From JBFHNV01 sp041593595 (GTDB taxonomy: Bacteria > Pseudomonadota > Gammaproteobacteria > HK1), in the NCBI GenBank assembly GCA_041593595.1, contig JBFHNV010000048.1, positions 1-29,672 of the forward strand: a stretch of 29,672 nt of DNA, written 5' to 3'. Shown here piece after piece: positions 17,689 to 26,196 of the stretch (positions are counted from its first letter, which is position 1; each line of letters opens with the position of its first letter). The notes beneath the pieces are model-generated. The model was not told where the DNA came from, did no database searches, and saw only the letters and a list, made by a program, of their open reading frames with translations. The translations under genes and the position numbers were made by a program.

Positions 17689-20600
17689 ATGCAGTGGCGA
17701 ACGGGAATCGCCTTACTCAGCCTGGCGGGTCCGACCCTGTGCACCGCGTCGCCGATGGGCGCCACCGCGTACGATTTCGAGCTGATCTACGAGGTGTCTG
17801 CGGGCACGCTGTCGCAGGCGCTCCAGACCAGTCCGGTGCTCAACGACGCCGGCACGGTCGCCTTCACCCTCGACACGATCGTCGCGGGCACCTCACTACA
17901 GCGCGTCCTGCGCGGCAACGCCGCCGGGCTCGAGGTCGTGGTGGAGACCCGGCCTTCGACGCCGGGCGCGATCTTCCGGCTGCGCGACTCGAGCATCGGG
18001 GACTTCAATCTGTCGATCAACGGCAGCGGCGACGTCGCCGTCGTGGGCCGTCAGCGCCGCGACGACCTGTTTCCCGTGGACGAGGGCACGGCGCTGGTCG
18101 TCAACGACCAGATCGCCGCGCTGCCGACGGAACAGTTCACGCGCTTCCGCTCGCGGCCGGTGATCACCGACTCGGGCGCGGTCTACGCATTGATGGAAGG
18201 CCCGTCGCCCGGCTTCTTCGAGGACGACGGGGAGCTCTTTCCCATCGCGCCGCAGAACGAGCTGCTGGTGCGTATCGACGGCGGCGCCTTCACGCCGCTG
18301 GCCGACTCGGACGTGGTCGGCGACTTCGAGTCGCCGGCGCTGGTGGCCAACGACGCGGGCGACGTCTACTACGTCTCCGACGACGGGGCCGGAAACGCCA
18401 TCCGCGACGCGACCGGCAACGTCGTGTTCCGCGAAGGCGGCGCGCTGCCCGGCGGGGTGACCCTCGACGACATCGAGAAGCACGCGCTTTCGGTCAACGC
18501 GGACGGGCTGCTGGTGTTCCCGGCGCGCACGCCGACCAACGCCTCGGGGCTGTTCTCCTACGACGGCAGCAGCCTCGGGGTGATCCTCGAGCCGTCGCCG
18601 GAGCGCTTCGTCGGATCCGCGGCGGTGAACGCCGAGGGGGACGTCGCCTTTCTCGCCGCGGATCGCACCCGCTTCGTCGACTCGCTGGGGGTCGTCGCCG
18701 GCGGCGCGCTGCACACGGTGCTGAGCGAGGGGGATGCGCTGTTCGGCTCCACCGTGCGCAGCTTCGACTTCGACCTGTCGAGCGCGGCGTTCAACGCGGC
18801 AGGGCAGATCGTGCATCAGGCCTTCCTCGAGGACGGGCGAAGCGTGGTGTTCCTCGCGACCCCCGCCGATCCGACCGAGGCGGTGTGGATCAGTCCCGCC
18901 GGGGGCTTCTTCGCCGCGGGCGACAACTGGGAGTCGGGCGAGGTCCCCGGCCCGGGGAACACCGCCGTGTTCGACCAGCCCGGCGAGTACGAGGTGGAGT
19001 TCGTGTCGGGGGACTTCGTCGACGTCGATCGGATCGAGGTGCGAAGCGGCGAGCCCGTCTTCTCGGGCGGCGGGCTCAACGTGCAGACCGCCGCCGTCGC
19101 GCCGGGCGCGGGTGACGTCGCCGCCCTCACGCTGCTCGACATGGACGTGCAGAGCAGCGCGGGCGTGGTCGTGGGCGGCGGGGCGGGCGCCCAGGGACAA
19201 ATGGTCCTGGCAGGGACGACCCGGTGGCGCGACGTGTCCCCGCTGACCACGGTGCTCGGCGACGGCGGCGACGGTGAGCTGGTCATCTCGGAGAATGCCC
19301 AGTACGAGTTCGCCACCCTGCACGCCGGGACCTCGGCGACCGGGCAGGGGACGGTCCTGGTGCTGGGCGAGGACGCGGGTCTCGCCGGCGGCAACCTCAC
19401 GCTGGGCGTGGTCGGCGGCGGCGAGATCCAGATCCTCGACGGCGCCCGCTCCGGGGGCGGCCTCGTGGTTCTCGGCAGGGAGGCCGGCAGCGCGGGCCGG
19501 GCCGAGGTGCGGGGCGTCGGCGTGGACGACGCGTTGCGGCGCTCGCACTGGGAGCTCACCAGCTCCATCGTGGTGGGCGACGCCGGGGCCGGCACGCTGT
19601 TCGTCGAGGACGGCGGCGAGCTCCTCAGCGCGGGAGGCACCATCGGCGTGCGCAACGCGGCGGGTGGCGCGACCGGCGTGGCCACCGTACGCGGCACCGA
19701 CGGCAACGTCGGCTCGCGGTGGCAAATCGACAATGACCTGATCGTCGGTCAGGAGTCCGGCGACGGCCGCCTGAGCGTGCTCGACGGCGCGACGGTGCGC
19801 GCGCGCAACGTCGACATCGGATTCCGCCGCGAAGCCCGTGGCGCGGTGCTCGTCGACGGCTTCGACACCGACTTCGAGGGCAACGAGCCGATCAACTCCG
19901 AGCTGGTGGTGCACGACGCGCTGGTCGTCGGCAACGAGGGGTACGGCGAGCTGCAGGTGGACGGCGGCGGCTCGGTGGTCGCGAGGAACGTGACCCTCGG
20001 GCGCAGCTTCGAGACCACCGCCCAGGGGCTGGTGCTGGTTCGCGGTGGCGACGAGTTCGACGCGCCGTCCACGCTCGCGGTGAGCGAGCTGCTGATCGTC
20101 GGCGAGAACGGCATCGGCTCGCTCACCGTCGACTCCGGCGGGCGCGTCGAGAGCGAGCGCGGCATCATCGGACGCCAGCTCGGTCATCCGGCATCCGCGG
20201 GCGCCGTCGTGGTGCGGGGCTCCGGCGAGGACGGTCGCCGCTCGACCTTCGCGCTCGCCGACACGTTGCTCGTCGGCGATCGTTCCGGCAGCGCCTCGCT
20301 GGAGGTGCTCGACGGCGGCCTCGTCACCGCGGAAACCGTGGCTCTCGCGGCCAACGCGCAGGGGCCGCTGACGGCCGCGGCACGCGTCGCGGGAATGAGC
20401 GACGAGTCGGCGGCCGAGCTGGTGGTGCGCGAGCTCTTCGTCGGCGCCGCCGGCAGCGCCCGCCTCGAGATCGCCGATGGCGGCGGCGTGGTCGTCGGCA
20501 GCATCGGCGGGGCCGCAGCCCCGGGCGCCGCCGCCGAGGTGCTGCCCGCGCTGACGGTCGGCGCCGAGCGCACCGCGAACGTGCTGGGCAGCGGCACGCT

Positions 20601-21735
20601 GGTCGTGCGCGGACGCGGTGGGGGCGGCCCGGCGTCACACGCCTCCGACCTGACCGTGTTCGGCCTGGCGGTGGTCGGCGACGCCGGCGAGGGACGCCTG
20701 CTGGTCGACGCCGGCGGCGAGGCGAGCCTGGACGTGCTGATCGCGGGCAACCGGGCCGACGGCCGCGGCAACGTGACGGTGGTCGGGCGCGACGCCGGGT
20801 CGGGCGTCTCCTCGTCGCTCGACGTCGCCGGGGAGGCGGTGTTCGGACGCGCCGGAGGCGCCGAGCTCTTCGTCGGCGCCGGCGGGCAGCTCCGCAGCGG
20901 CGCGTCGCTGCTCGCGAGCGAGGCGGGCTCGCGGGCACTCGCGACGGTGAGCGGGCTCGGGACGAGCTGGCTGGCCGGCTCCACGCTGGTGGTGGGCGGC
21001 GCCGGGGAGGCGACGCTCACGGTCGAGGATCGCGCCACCGTCGAGGTGGCGGGCGACCTCGTCCTCGGCGACGAGCGCGGGGGAGTCGGGCGCCTGCTCG
21101 CGAACGGATCGCCGGGCGACGGCATCGCGGTGGGCGTGGCGGCGCAGGGCCGCGCCGTGGTCGGCGGCGACGGCGCCGGTCGTGCCGAGCTCAATCACGA
21201 CGGGTTCCTGCGCGCCAGCGTCATCGAGGTCACCGACACGGGCGTGGTGCACGGCGACGGCGGCTTTCTCGACGCGCCGCTCGTGATCAACAACGGCTTC
21301 ATCGCCCCCGGGCTTTCGCCCGGCGTGCTGACGGTGACCGGCCACTACGAGCAGGGACCGGACGGCGCGCTGCACATCGAGATCGCGGGCGCGGGAGCCG
21401 GCCAGTACGACGTGCTCGAGGTCCTCGGCGACGCCTCGATCGCGGGCGAGGTGATCTTCGAGCTCATCGACGGCTTTCTGCCCGACAGGAACGACAGCTT
21501 CGCCTTCCTGCAGGTCGCCGGACTGCTCGACGTCAGCGCCGCGACCTTCCGGTTTCTCGACAGCGGCCCCGTCGTCGGCTTCGACCTCAGCTTCGGTTCA
21601 GGCGGGGGCCGTCTGATCGTGTCGGCGGTCGCCGCGTCGGTGGCCGAGCCGGGTGGACTCGGCGCCGTGCTGCTGCTCGCTGTCGGGTCGATGCTGCGCC
21701 GCGGGACGAATCGCGACGGGAAGCGTGCGGCGTAA
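17689..21735 (+). CDS. Large secreted beta-repeat protein with PEP-CTERM-like anchor
   Basis: The product has 1348 residues. A signal peptide occupies about 1-21. Residues 45-400 contain at least seven NxxGxxxF-type repeats (LNDAGTVAFTL, INGSGDVAVVG, VNAEGDVAFLA), suggesting a beta-propeller. A transition resembles autotransporter-associated modules (ISPAGGFFAAGDNWESGEVP). From about 430 to 1230 there are many degenerate VGxxGxGxLxVxxGG repeats expected to form a parallel beta-helix. The end resembles the passenger C-cap (FIAPGLSPGVLTVTGHYEQG, then QYDVLEVLGDASIAGEVIFEL). No beta-barrel follows; instead AEPG (Glu1320), a hydrophobic stretch and RR form a PEP-CTERM-like sorting tag. GAGGAG precedes the ATG. 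It is probably an exosortase-processed surface or matrix protein. No exosortase gene is in the window. Confidence 0.8.
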   Translation: MQWRTGIALLSLAGPTLCTASPMGATAYDFELIYEVSAGTLSQALQTSPVLNDAGTVAFTLDTIVAGTSLQRVLRGNAAGLEVVVETRPSTPGAIFRLRDSSIGDFNLSINGSGDVAVVGRQRRDDLFPVDEGTALVVNDQIAALPTEQFTRFRSRPVITDSGAVYALMEGPSPGFFEDDGELFPIAPQNELLVRIDGGAFTPLADSDVVGDFESPALVANDAGDVYYVSDDGAGNAIRDATGNVVFREGGALPGGVTLDDIEKHALSVNADGLLVFPARTPTNASGLFSYDGSSLGVILEPSPERFVGSAAVNAEGDVAFLAADRTRFVDSLGVVAGGALHTVLSEGDALFGSTVRSFDFDLSSAAFNAAGQIVHQAFLEDGRSVVFLATPADPTEAVWISPAGGFFAAGDNWESGEVPGPGNTAVFDQPGEYEVEFVSGDFVDVDRIEVRSGEPVFSGGGLNVQTAAVAPGAGDVAALTLLDMDVQSSAGVVVGGGAGAQGQMVLAGTTRWRDVSPLTTVLGDGGDGELVISENAQYEFATLHAGTSATGQGTVLVLGEDAGLAGGNLTLGVVGGGEIQILDGARSGGGLVVLGREAGSAGRAEVRGVGVDDALRRSHWELTSSIVVGDAGAGTLFVEDGGELLSAGGTIGVRNAAGGATGVATVRGTDGNVGSRWQIDNDLIVGQESGDGRLSVLDGATVRARNVDIGFRREARGAVLVDGFDTDFEGNEPINSELVVHDALVVGNEGYGELQVDGGGSVVARNVTLGRSFETTAQGLVLVRGGDEFDAPSTLAVSELLIVGENGIGSLTVDSGGRVESERGIIGRQLGHPASAGAVVVRGSGEDGRRSTFALADTLLVGDRSGSASLEVLDGGLVTAETVALAANAQGPLTAAARVAGMSDESAAELVVRELFVGAAGSARLEIADGGGVVVGSIGGAAAPGAAAEVLPALTVGAERTANVLGSGTLVVRGRGGGGPASHASDLTVFGLAVVGDAGEGRLLVDAGGEASLDVLIAGNRADGRGNVTVVGRDAGSGVSSSLDVAGEAVFGRAGGAELFVGAGGQLRSGASLLASEAGSRALATVSGLGTSWLAGSTLVVGGAGEATLTVEDRATVEVAGDLVLGDERGGVGRLLANGSPGDGIAVGVAAQGRAVVGGDGAGRAELNHDGFLRASVIEVTDTGVVHGDGGFLDAPLVINNGFIAPGLSPGVLTVTGHYEQGPDGALHIEIAGAGAGQYDVLEVLGDASIAGEVIFELIDGFLPDRNDSFAFLQVAGLLDVSAATFRFLDSGPVVGFDLSFGSGGGRLIVSAVAASVAEPGGLGAVLLLAVGSMLRRGTNRDGKRAA

Positions 21736-22070
21736 GGTCGCCGCGCGCGCGTACGGCTACGACCGTGCCGCTGCGGGCTCGCGGGCGGCGCGCAGGCATG
21801 CAACCCCGGCTCGCGCCGGTCCGTCGAGCAGCCGCTCCGGATCCGACTCCCGGCGGCAGGGGTATACGCCAGCGCCAGCTCGTCCCGGACGATGCAACCG
21901 GACGACGTCACCCAGTGGTTGGTTGCGTCCAGGGCGGATTGAAACGGCCGATCAGCCTCGGCCAGCGTCAGCTGTTTCGCGTTGCGACCTCAAATGATGG
22001 GTGCGCGATTGCCCAGGGGGTGGGGTGCAGATTCCTGCCCTCATCATCACCCGAAGACGACTGTTTGCAA
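21736..22070. other. Intergenic stretch without a recognisable gene
   Basis: About 335 bases after the beta-repeat gene. I see no terminator with a T run, no RNA gene and no protein of known family. One minus-strand frame (about 21990 to 21850) reads KQLTLAEADRPFQSALD and then SSGCIVRDELALAY, which looks protein-like, but it has a stop just upstream and no start, so at most it is a gene fragment. Confidence 0.5.
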
Positions 22071-22442
22071 TCAAACCGTGCGCATGGATTGGATGGGCAG
22101 GCTCTCCTCAAACGCACACTTCTCTTTTGAAATGCCGGCGGCGGTCACCCGATCGCCTTGCCGCAAGCAGCCATTCGACCAGCTACCGCGAACGGATTCG
22201 CCGGTGTGGGATGTGAAGCTGCCGAAGCCGTTGGGCAGTCCGCCTTTGAAGCTGCCCTCGTATCGGTCGCCGTTGACGAAGATGAAGATGCCGTGACCTT
22301 GGCAATCGCCGTTCAGGAAATCGCGCGCGTGGCGCCTCGTCTCAGCGTTATTTCGGAGGGCCCACCCCGGGGCGCACCCTCGCCAGCGGCCCGGCCCTTC
22401 GTGCGACCTGTGCCACCCGCCGGGAGCGTTGTTCCGGCGCAA
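22071..22442 (-). pseudogene. MORN-repeat protein, truncated remnant
   Basis: The frame gives at most 123 residues. Residues 43-98 are clear MORN repeats: GDCQGHGIFIFVNG, DRYEGSFKGGLPNGFGSFTS and ESVRGSWSNGCLRQGDR, with the alternating glycines and YEG/W cores of the family. The first 40 residues are low-complexity and arginine-rich with no export signal, unlike normal secreted MORN proteins, so the 5' end appears to have been lost or replaced. The local DNA is visibly less GC-rich than the surrounding genes (around 22050-22330), hinting at foreign origin. MORN repeats often serve as membrane- or protein-binding strips. I call it a remnant; a short functional protein from an internal start is possible. 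Confidence 0.55.
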
Positions 22443-22458
22443 CCCGCCGCGGGCCGCC

Positions 22459-24033
22459 TCAGCGCGCAGGCGCGAGGTAGTCGGCGCTGATCCATGCTTC
22501 GGTGCCGTCGCTCAATTTGACCCGCATCCAGCCAGCCTCCTCGCCATGCACGCCCACGGGAGTACCGGCGTCAATGCGCATCAGACTTTCATGGTCCTTG
22601 CCAGGGCCGGTGCGCACATTGACACTATTGCCGGTGGCGACGTACGGCCGTCCGCCGTCGGGCAGGGGCTTGCGTTCGGTCTTGGCGTTTTCCTGATACC
22701 AGCGCACGAACGCCGCGTCGACTTCCTCGATGGAGCGCCCGCCCAGGGTGCGCTCCACCAGAGCCACGGCGTGGTCGCGGGCGTCGCCCTCGAGCTCGAC
22801 GAGTCCGCGGTCGCGCACGGCGCGATAGACAGTGGTGAGTTCGCCACGCTGCTCCAGGTACATGGCGAAGTAGCGCGCGACCGCCATCATGGCTGCTTGG
22901 CGGCGGCCGGCGCCCTGGTCGTGGTAGCTCCCGCCATCGTTCATGGTTTCGAAGGCCGTCACGTGACGCGGATCGTCGTAGAGGAACCACTCCGAGCGAA
23001 TCAGCTCCCGCAGCGACGGCCGCAAGCGCCACACGGAGTCGAGGGCTTTTCGCCGCCAGTTGTCCTGACCGTAGTAGCGATCCCCGCGCCGGCCCGAGAC
23101 TTCGTAGAGTGAGGCCACGCCCTCGTCCAGCCACTGTGGGATGTCGCCGAAGTTGCTGCGCACCAGCATGTGGAACAGCTCGTGGAGGATGGTCCCCACC
23201 GCATCCTTCTGCACGAAGCCGACTACCGCGGCATCTTCCACGAAGGCGTAGCCGACAGTGGCGCGGCTCACGTCCAGTCCGTGCACGCGATTCGCGAACT
23301 CGCTGACCTGGTACGTGTCGCGCAGCAGGTGCACTCGCAGGTAATGACCCGGCGCGACCATCCCGTACTCGTTCACGAGGAAGCCCAGGAATCGCTCGAG
23401 CGTCCGGCCTACGCGCTCCAGGTCGGCGGGCGCATGCTGATCGTTGCCGATGATGAGAAAGGGGCCGTGCACGCGAGGCCGTCCGCGCGGAGCGAGCTCC
23501 CGCGCGAGCGCGAGCGCGCGTGTCTCCTCGCCGAGCGGCACCAGCCGGCGAGTAAACTCCTCGAGAGGAATGTTGGCCACCCGCCGCATGGGGTAGGCGC
23601 TCACGGGCTGGTCTTGCCCCGCCCAATGAAAGACCTTGCCGAAGCCGCTCATGCCGGCGGCGTACGCGACCTCGATGTCGCCCGGGCGCGCTGCTACACG
23701 CACGCCCTGAGCGCCCTGCGCGCACACCTGCTGCTCGACGCGCACCAGACGGCGGCTCTCGTGGCTCAAGGGGTAGGCGTAGAGCATCCAGTCGAGCAGC
23801 TTCAGCCCGTAGTCGCGTTCAGCGTCGCCCAGGCGACAGCCGCTCGTTCCGAGCATGAAGTCCACCACCGGACGTCTCCCGTTGGGCTGCTCGCGTACCC
23901 ACGCCAGTCCATCGTAGGCCTCGCGAAAACGGCTGTCGTGCCAGGCCGCGGCGGCGCGGTCGAACTCGGGCGACGCCTGCGCGGCACAGGCAGCGGCGAG
24001 GCACAGCGCGGCGAGGAGTGGGCGGGGATTCAT
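22459..24033 (-). CDS. Secreted HExxH metallopeptidase-like protein with C-terminal SH3b domain
   Basis: The product has 524 residues. A signal peptide (1-20, ending AAQA) is followed by a helical region (about 20-130). A gluzincin-type zinc site lies in the middle: ILHELFHMLV with His284, Glu285 and His288, and WLDEGVASLYE with Glu304 as the probable third ligand. This resembles DUF1570/peptidase-MA-like proteins. A bacterial SH3 domain closes the protein (about 455-524; NSVNVRTGPGKDHESLMRI, then GWMRVKLSDGTEAWI), suggesting cell-wall or protein binding. The start overlaps the stop of the upstream membrane-protein gene by 4 bases (ATGA), so the two are translationally coupled. It is probably periplasmic. 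The substrate is unknown. Confidence 0.82.
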   Translation of the reverse strand: MNPRPLLAALCLAAACAAQASPEFDRAAAAWHDSRFREAYDGLAWVREQPNGRRPVVDFMLGTSGCRLGDAERDYGLKLLDWMLYAYPLSHESRRLVRVEQQVCAQGAQGVRVAARPGDIEVAYAAGMSGFGKVFHWAGQDQPVSAYPMRRVANIPLEEFTRRLVPLGEETRALALARELAPRGRPRVHGPFLIIGNDQHAPADLERVGRTLERFLGFLVNEYGMVAPGHYLRVHLLRDTYQVSEFANRVHGLDVSRATVGYAFVEDAAVVGFVQKDAVGTILHELFHMLVRSNFGDIPQWLDEGVASLYEVSGRRGDRYYGQDNWRRKALDSVWRLRPSLRELIRSEWFLYDDPRHVTAFETMNDGGSYHDQGAGRRQAAMMAVARYFAMYLEQRGELTTVYRAVRDRGLVELEGDARDHAVALVERTLGGRSIEEVDAAFVRWYQENAKTERKPLPDGGRPYVATGNSVNVRTGPGKDHESLMRIDAGTPVGVHGEEAGWMRVKLSDGTEAWISADYLAPAR

Positions 24034-24833
24034 TGCTTCGCCGCTGCCGCGCCGCCGGGCGCTGGCCCGGGATCGCCGGGCGGTGGACCGGCGTTCGGAG
24101 CCCGACCGGGGTCCTCAGGTGTCGTCCCCGGCCGCGCACGCTCGTCCTCGCGGAAGGTGGCGATGGACGGTGGCGGCGGCAGGCGTCCGACGCCTGGCTC
24201 CAGGTACGTGGCCACGTCCCGCGTCTCCACCCCGAAGGGCACCACCAGCGTGATGGCCATCAGAATAGCGCCCAGCGTGCTCAGCACCAGTCCCGGCGAC
24301 GAGGTGGCGATTGCCGCCTTGAAACCCTCGCCCTCGGTCTCCAGCCGCGTAGGCTCCTCTTGCAGCCGACCGAGGATGAATGCGGCGCCGACGACGGCGA
24401 GCAGCATACCGGTCAGGAAGCCGAGCTGACGGGTCCACACCCGCGCCAGCATCGTGGCGGTCGCCTGGTGGTAGCGGCGGTGCAGCGCGTCCGACTCGAG
24501 CAGCGCGGCGATCTTGAAGCGCAGGTAGGCGGGGTCGCCGACCCGTGCCGGGCCAGCCACCTTCTCGAAGGCCTCGAAGGTGCCGTCCAGCGCGAGCGGC
24601 TGGTGTTCCACTCGTGCGTAGAAGCCGCGCAGCTCGACGACGCTCATCACGGCGAAGAACACCGCCGCGCCCACCAGCAGCGTCCCCATCAGCGGCAGCA
24701 GCCGCCGCTGCCAGGCCTCGCGCCGGCGCTCGCCGGCCTCGCGGCGCGCAGCCTCGCGCTCGACGCGCCGGATGCCAGACCCGCTCGGGCGGTTCGCCTT
24801 CGCCTCGACGATGCTTGACGACTCTGCGGCCAC
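24030..24833 (-). CDS. Membrane protein of unknown function
   Basis: The product has 267 residues from the GTG at 24833. A charged arginine-rich N-terminal region (VEREAARREAGERRREAW) leads to a first membrane segment (LLPLMGTLLVGAAVFFAVMSVVEL), a loop of about 80 residues, then two more membrane segments (LGFLTGMLLAVVGAAFILG and LVLSTLGAILMAITLVVPFG) and a proline/glycine-rich tail after LEPGVGRLPPPPS. I chose GTG because GAGGAG lies 6 bases ahead. The longer alternative, a TTG at 24872, falls inside a haloacid-dehalogenase remnant read in another frame. Its stop overlaps the start of the secreted peptidase gene, so the two products probably work together. I do not recognise a family. Confidence 0.75.
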   Translation of the reverse strand: MAAESSSIVEAKANRPSGSGIRRVEREAARREAGERRREAWQRRLLPLMGTLLVGAAVFFAVMSVVELRGFYARVEHQPLALDGTFEAFEKVAGPARVGDPAYLRFKIAALLESDALHRRYHQATATMLARVWTRQLGFLTGMLLAVVGAAFILGRLQEEPTRLETEGEGFKAAIATSSPGLVLSTLGAILMAITLVVPFGVETRDVATYLEPGVGRLPPPPSIATFREDERARPGTTPEDPGRAPNAGPPPGDPGPAPGGAAAAKQ

Positions 24834-24840
24834 GACCGGC

Positions 24841-25075
24841 TCCTCGGAATCGCCTTGTCCGTATCGATACAACTATAGCCGACGGGTCGCCCCACGGCGT
24901 GGTCGTGGTGCAGGCTCTGGGCGGTGTGCAGCACGGCCGTGGGCCGCAGGCCCAGATCCTTGTTGAGGTGCGTGAGCAGGTACTCGAAGTTCGCAGGGTC
25001 CGCCTCGTAGGACCCGATGTCCTCGGCCGTGTAGGTCAATTGCCGATCCGAATCTCTTGATGAAGGTCACGAGGC
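24841..25075 (-). pseudogene. Remnant of a type II haloacid dehalogenase (HAD superfamily)
   Basis: In one minus-strand frame (25039 to about 24841) the translation reads YTAEDIGSYEADPANFEYLL, then LHTAQSLHHDHAVG and YSCIDTD, which match the C-terminal half of L-2-haloacid dehalogenase-like HAD proteins (TAEDIGSYKPD, ILHTAQSL, DH). Just upstream a neighbouring frame reads LVTFIKRFGSAID, so a frameshift separates the two. The N-terminal half with the catalytic Asp is absent and the C-terminal tail is replaced by the start of the membrane-protein gene. It is therefore a dead fragment of about 75 residues. Confidence 0.75.
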
Positions 25076-25224
25076 CGGTGAACAGGCAAGGTGGCCGGCG
25101 GTGGCGGCGTCGAATGCGGCCACGGAGGGGCCTTCGGGCAGGGTGGGCACGGGGCGGTTCTCGTGACCAGGATGCCGGGGCGTCGCGAACGGGAGAGCGG
25201 GCGCGGCGCGGGCGCCCTCCGCGG

Positions 25225-25770
25225 TCAGTCCGCGTCCGCCTCCTTCTCCGCCGCGGACAGGAGCGCCTTCAGGTCCAGCGTGCGAGACCAGCGCGCCAGA
25301 TACGCGCGGTCCAGCTGATCCCGGGAGTGGCGCAGCACGCCCACCACGTCCCGCCACTGGCGCTCGGACACCTCCCCACCCTCGCGGAACCAGAGCTTGC
25401 GCAGCACCGTGTCCTCCGCGCGCTTGAGGTACATGTGCTCTCCCGGCCGCACCGCCACCCGCTCGCGCCGCTCGAACTCGCACCGGTCGTAATCGCCCGA
25501 CCCGCGCATGAGCAGGTCCACCTTGGTCACCGTGGGCAGGTGGACGATGTTCCAGGCGGTGCCCTCGCGCACCGAGCGCCGCAGCTCATCGCGATCCACG
25601 AGGAACTCCTCGCCCAGCGCGTTCGCGAGCGCATCGACGTCGCCCACGTCCAGCGCCACGACGAAGTCGATGTCGTTGGTGGCGCGCGGCTCGCCCTGAT
25701 ACGAGCTCGCCAGCGACCCGCCGAGGAAGTAGCCGACTCCACAGCGCTCGAAGACGCGGGCAACCCGCAA
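25225..25770 (-). CDS. Nucleotidyltransferase-fold protein (AbiEii/DUF6036-like)
   Basis: The product has about 181 residues. The N-terminal part has the nucleotidyltransferase-superfamily core: GYFLGGSLASSYQGEPRATNDIDFVVAL, that is the GGS motif followed by DID, with further acidic residue VDLLM on a later strand. The C-terminus is helical (EDTVLRKLWFREGGE) and lacks a recognisable second domain. Such small proteins occur as antitoxin or toxin halves (AbiEii, MenT-like) or as housekeeping-annotated orphans. No ATG is available near the homology start: a TTG at 25770 gives the listed start, and homology reaches a few residues further upstream to the neighbour's stop at 25797. A small gene lies directly upstream, so the two are probably co-translated. 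Confidence 0.75.
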   Translation of the reverse strand: MRVARVFERCGVGYFLGGSLASSYQGEPRATNDIDFVVALDVGDVDALANALGEEFLVDRDELRRSVREGTAWNIVHLPTVTKVDLLMRGSGDYDRCEFERRERVAVRPGEHMYLKRAEDTVLRKLWFREGGEVSERQWRDVVGVLRHSRDQLDRAYLARWSRTLDLKALLSAAEKEADAD

Positions 25771-25796
25771 GGCGACGCCGAGGACGTCCGAGAGGC

Positions 25797-26045
25797 TCAG
25801 TCCGGCGCTCCGCCACGGGAACCGAAGACACGATCGGCGAAAGTCCGCCCGTAGCAGAGCGACGCCAGCCGCCAGCGGAGCTCGTCGTCGCCGGCTTCCG
25901 GATGGCGCCGGCGCAGACCCGCCTCGGCGAGCGAACGCGCGGACGCGGACAGCCGCACGGCCTGGGCCAGCCGCTCCCCAGGCGTCGCCCGGTCGAGCAG
26001 CCGCCGGTAGGTCCGGGCCGCCCGCGGATCGGTGTCACGACTCAT
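25797..26045 (-). CDS. Small hypothetical protein upstream of nucleotidyltransferase
   Basis: The product has 82 residues: a charged N-terminus (MSRDTDPRAARTYRRLLDR), then helices with the pattern ATPGERLAQAVRLSASARSL, AEAGLRRRHPEAGDDELRWR and a final LCYGRTFADRVFG. This resembles the short helical proteins of about 80-100 residues that often sit immediately ahead of such nucleotidyltransferase genes. The stop is 27 bases before the listed TTG of the next gene and nearly abuts that gene's earliest possible start. It may be the partner of a two-gene unit. There is no catalytic motif. The ATG at 26045 was preferred over the open upstream extension, which is low-complexity. Confidence 0.65.
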   Translation of the reverse strand: MSRDTDPRAARTYRRLLDRATPGERLAQAVRLSASARSLAEAGLRRRHPEAGDDELRWRLASLCYGRTFADRVFGSRGGAPD

Positions 26046-26196
26046 GCGGCGAGAATAGGGCGGGCACCGTGGCCGGACACCGCCCGGCCGCGACGACCGT
26101 CCCGGCCGCGGGCGGCGGCCATCCTGGCGGTCCGCGCGCGCATCCCGGTTTCGATGGCCGGCGCCCGACCCCTCCTGGGCCACGTGCTGCCCTGCG

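Noticed and set aside
17896..20187. Minus-strand open frame opposite the beta-repeat protein
   Set aside because: Shadow of the repeats; the plus-strand frame has a signal peptide, ordered repeats and a sorting tail.
21345..21911. Minus-strand open frame overlapping the end of the beta-repeat gene
   Set aside because: Most of it is antisense to a clear coding region. Only the first 20-30 residues look protein-like and they lack a start.
21937..21945. GATTGAAAC, as found at the end of many CRISPR repeats
   Set aside because: It is single, with no repeated unit or regular spacing, and the similar TTGAAAC at 17609-17615 is unrelated. No cas gene is present.
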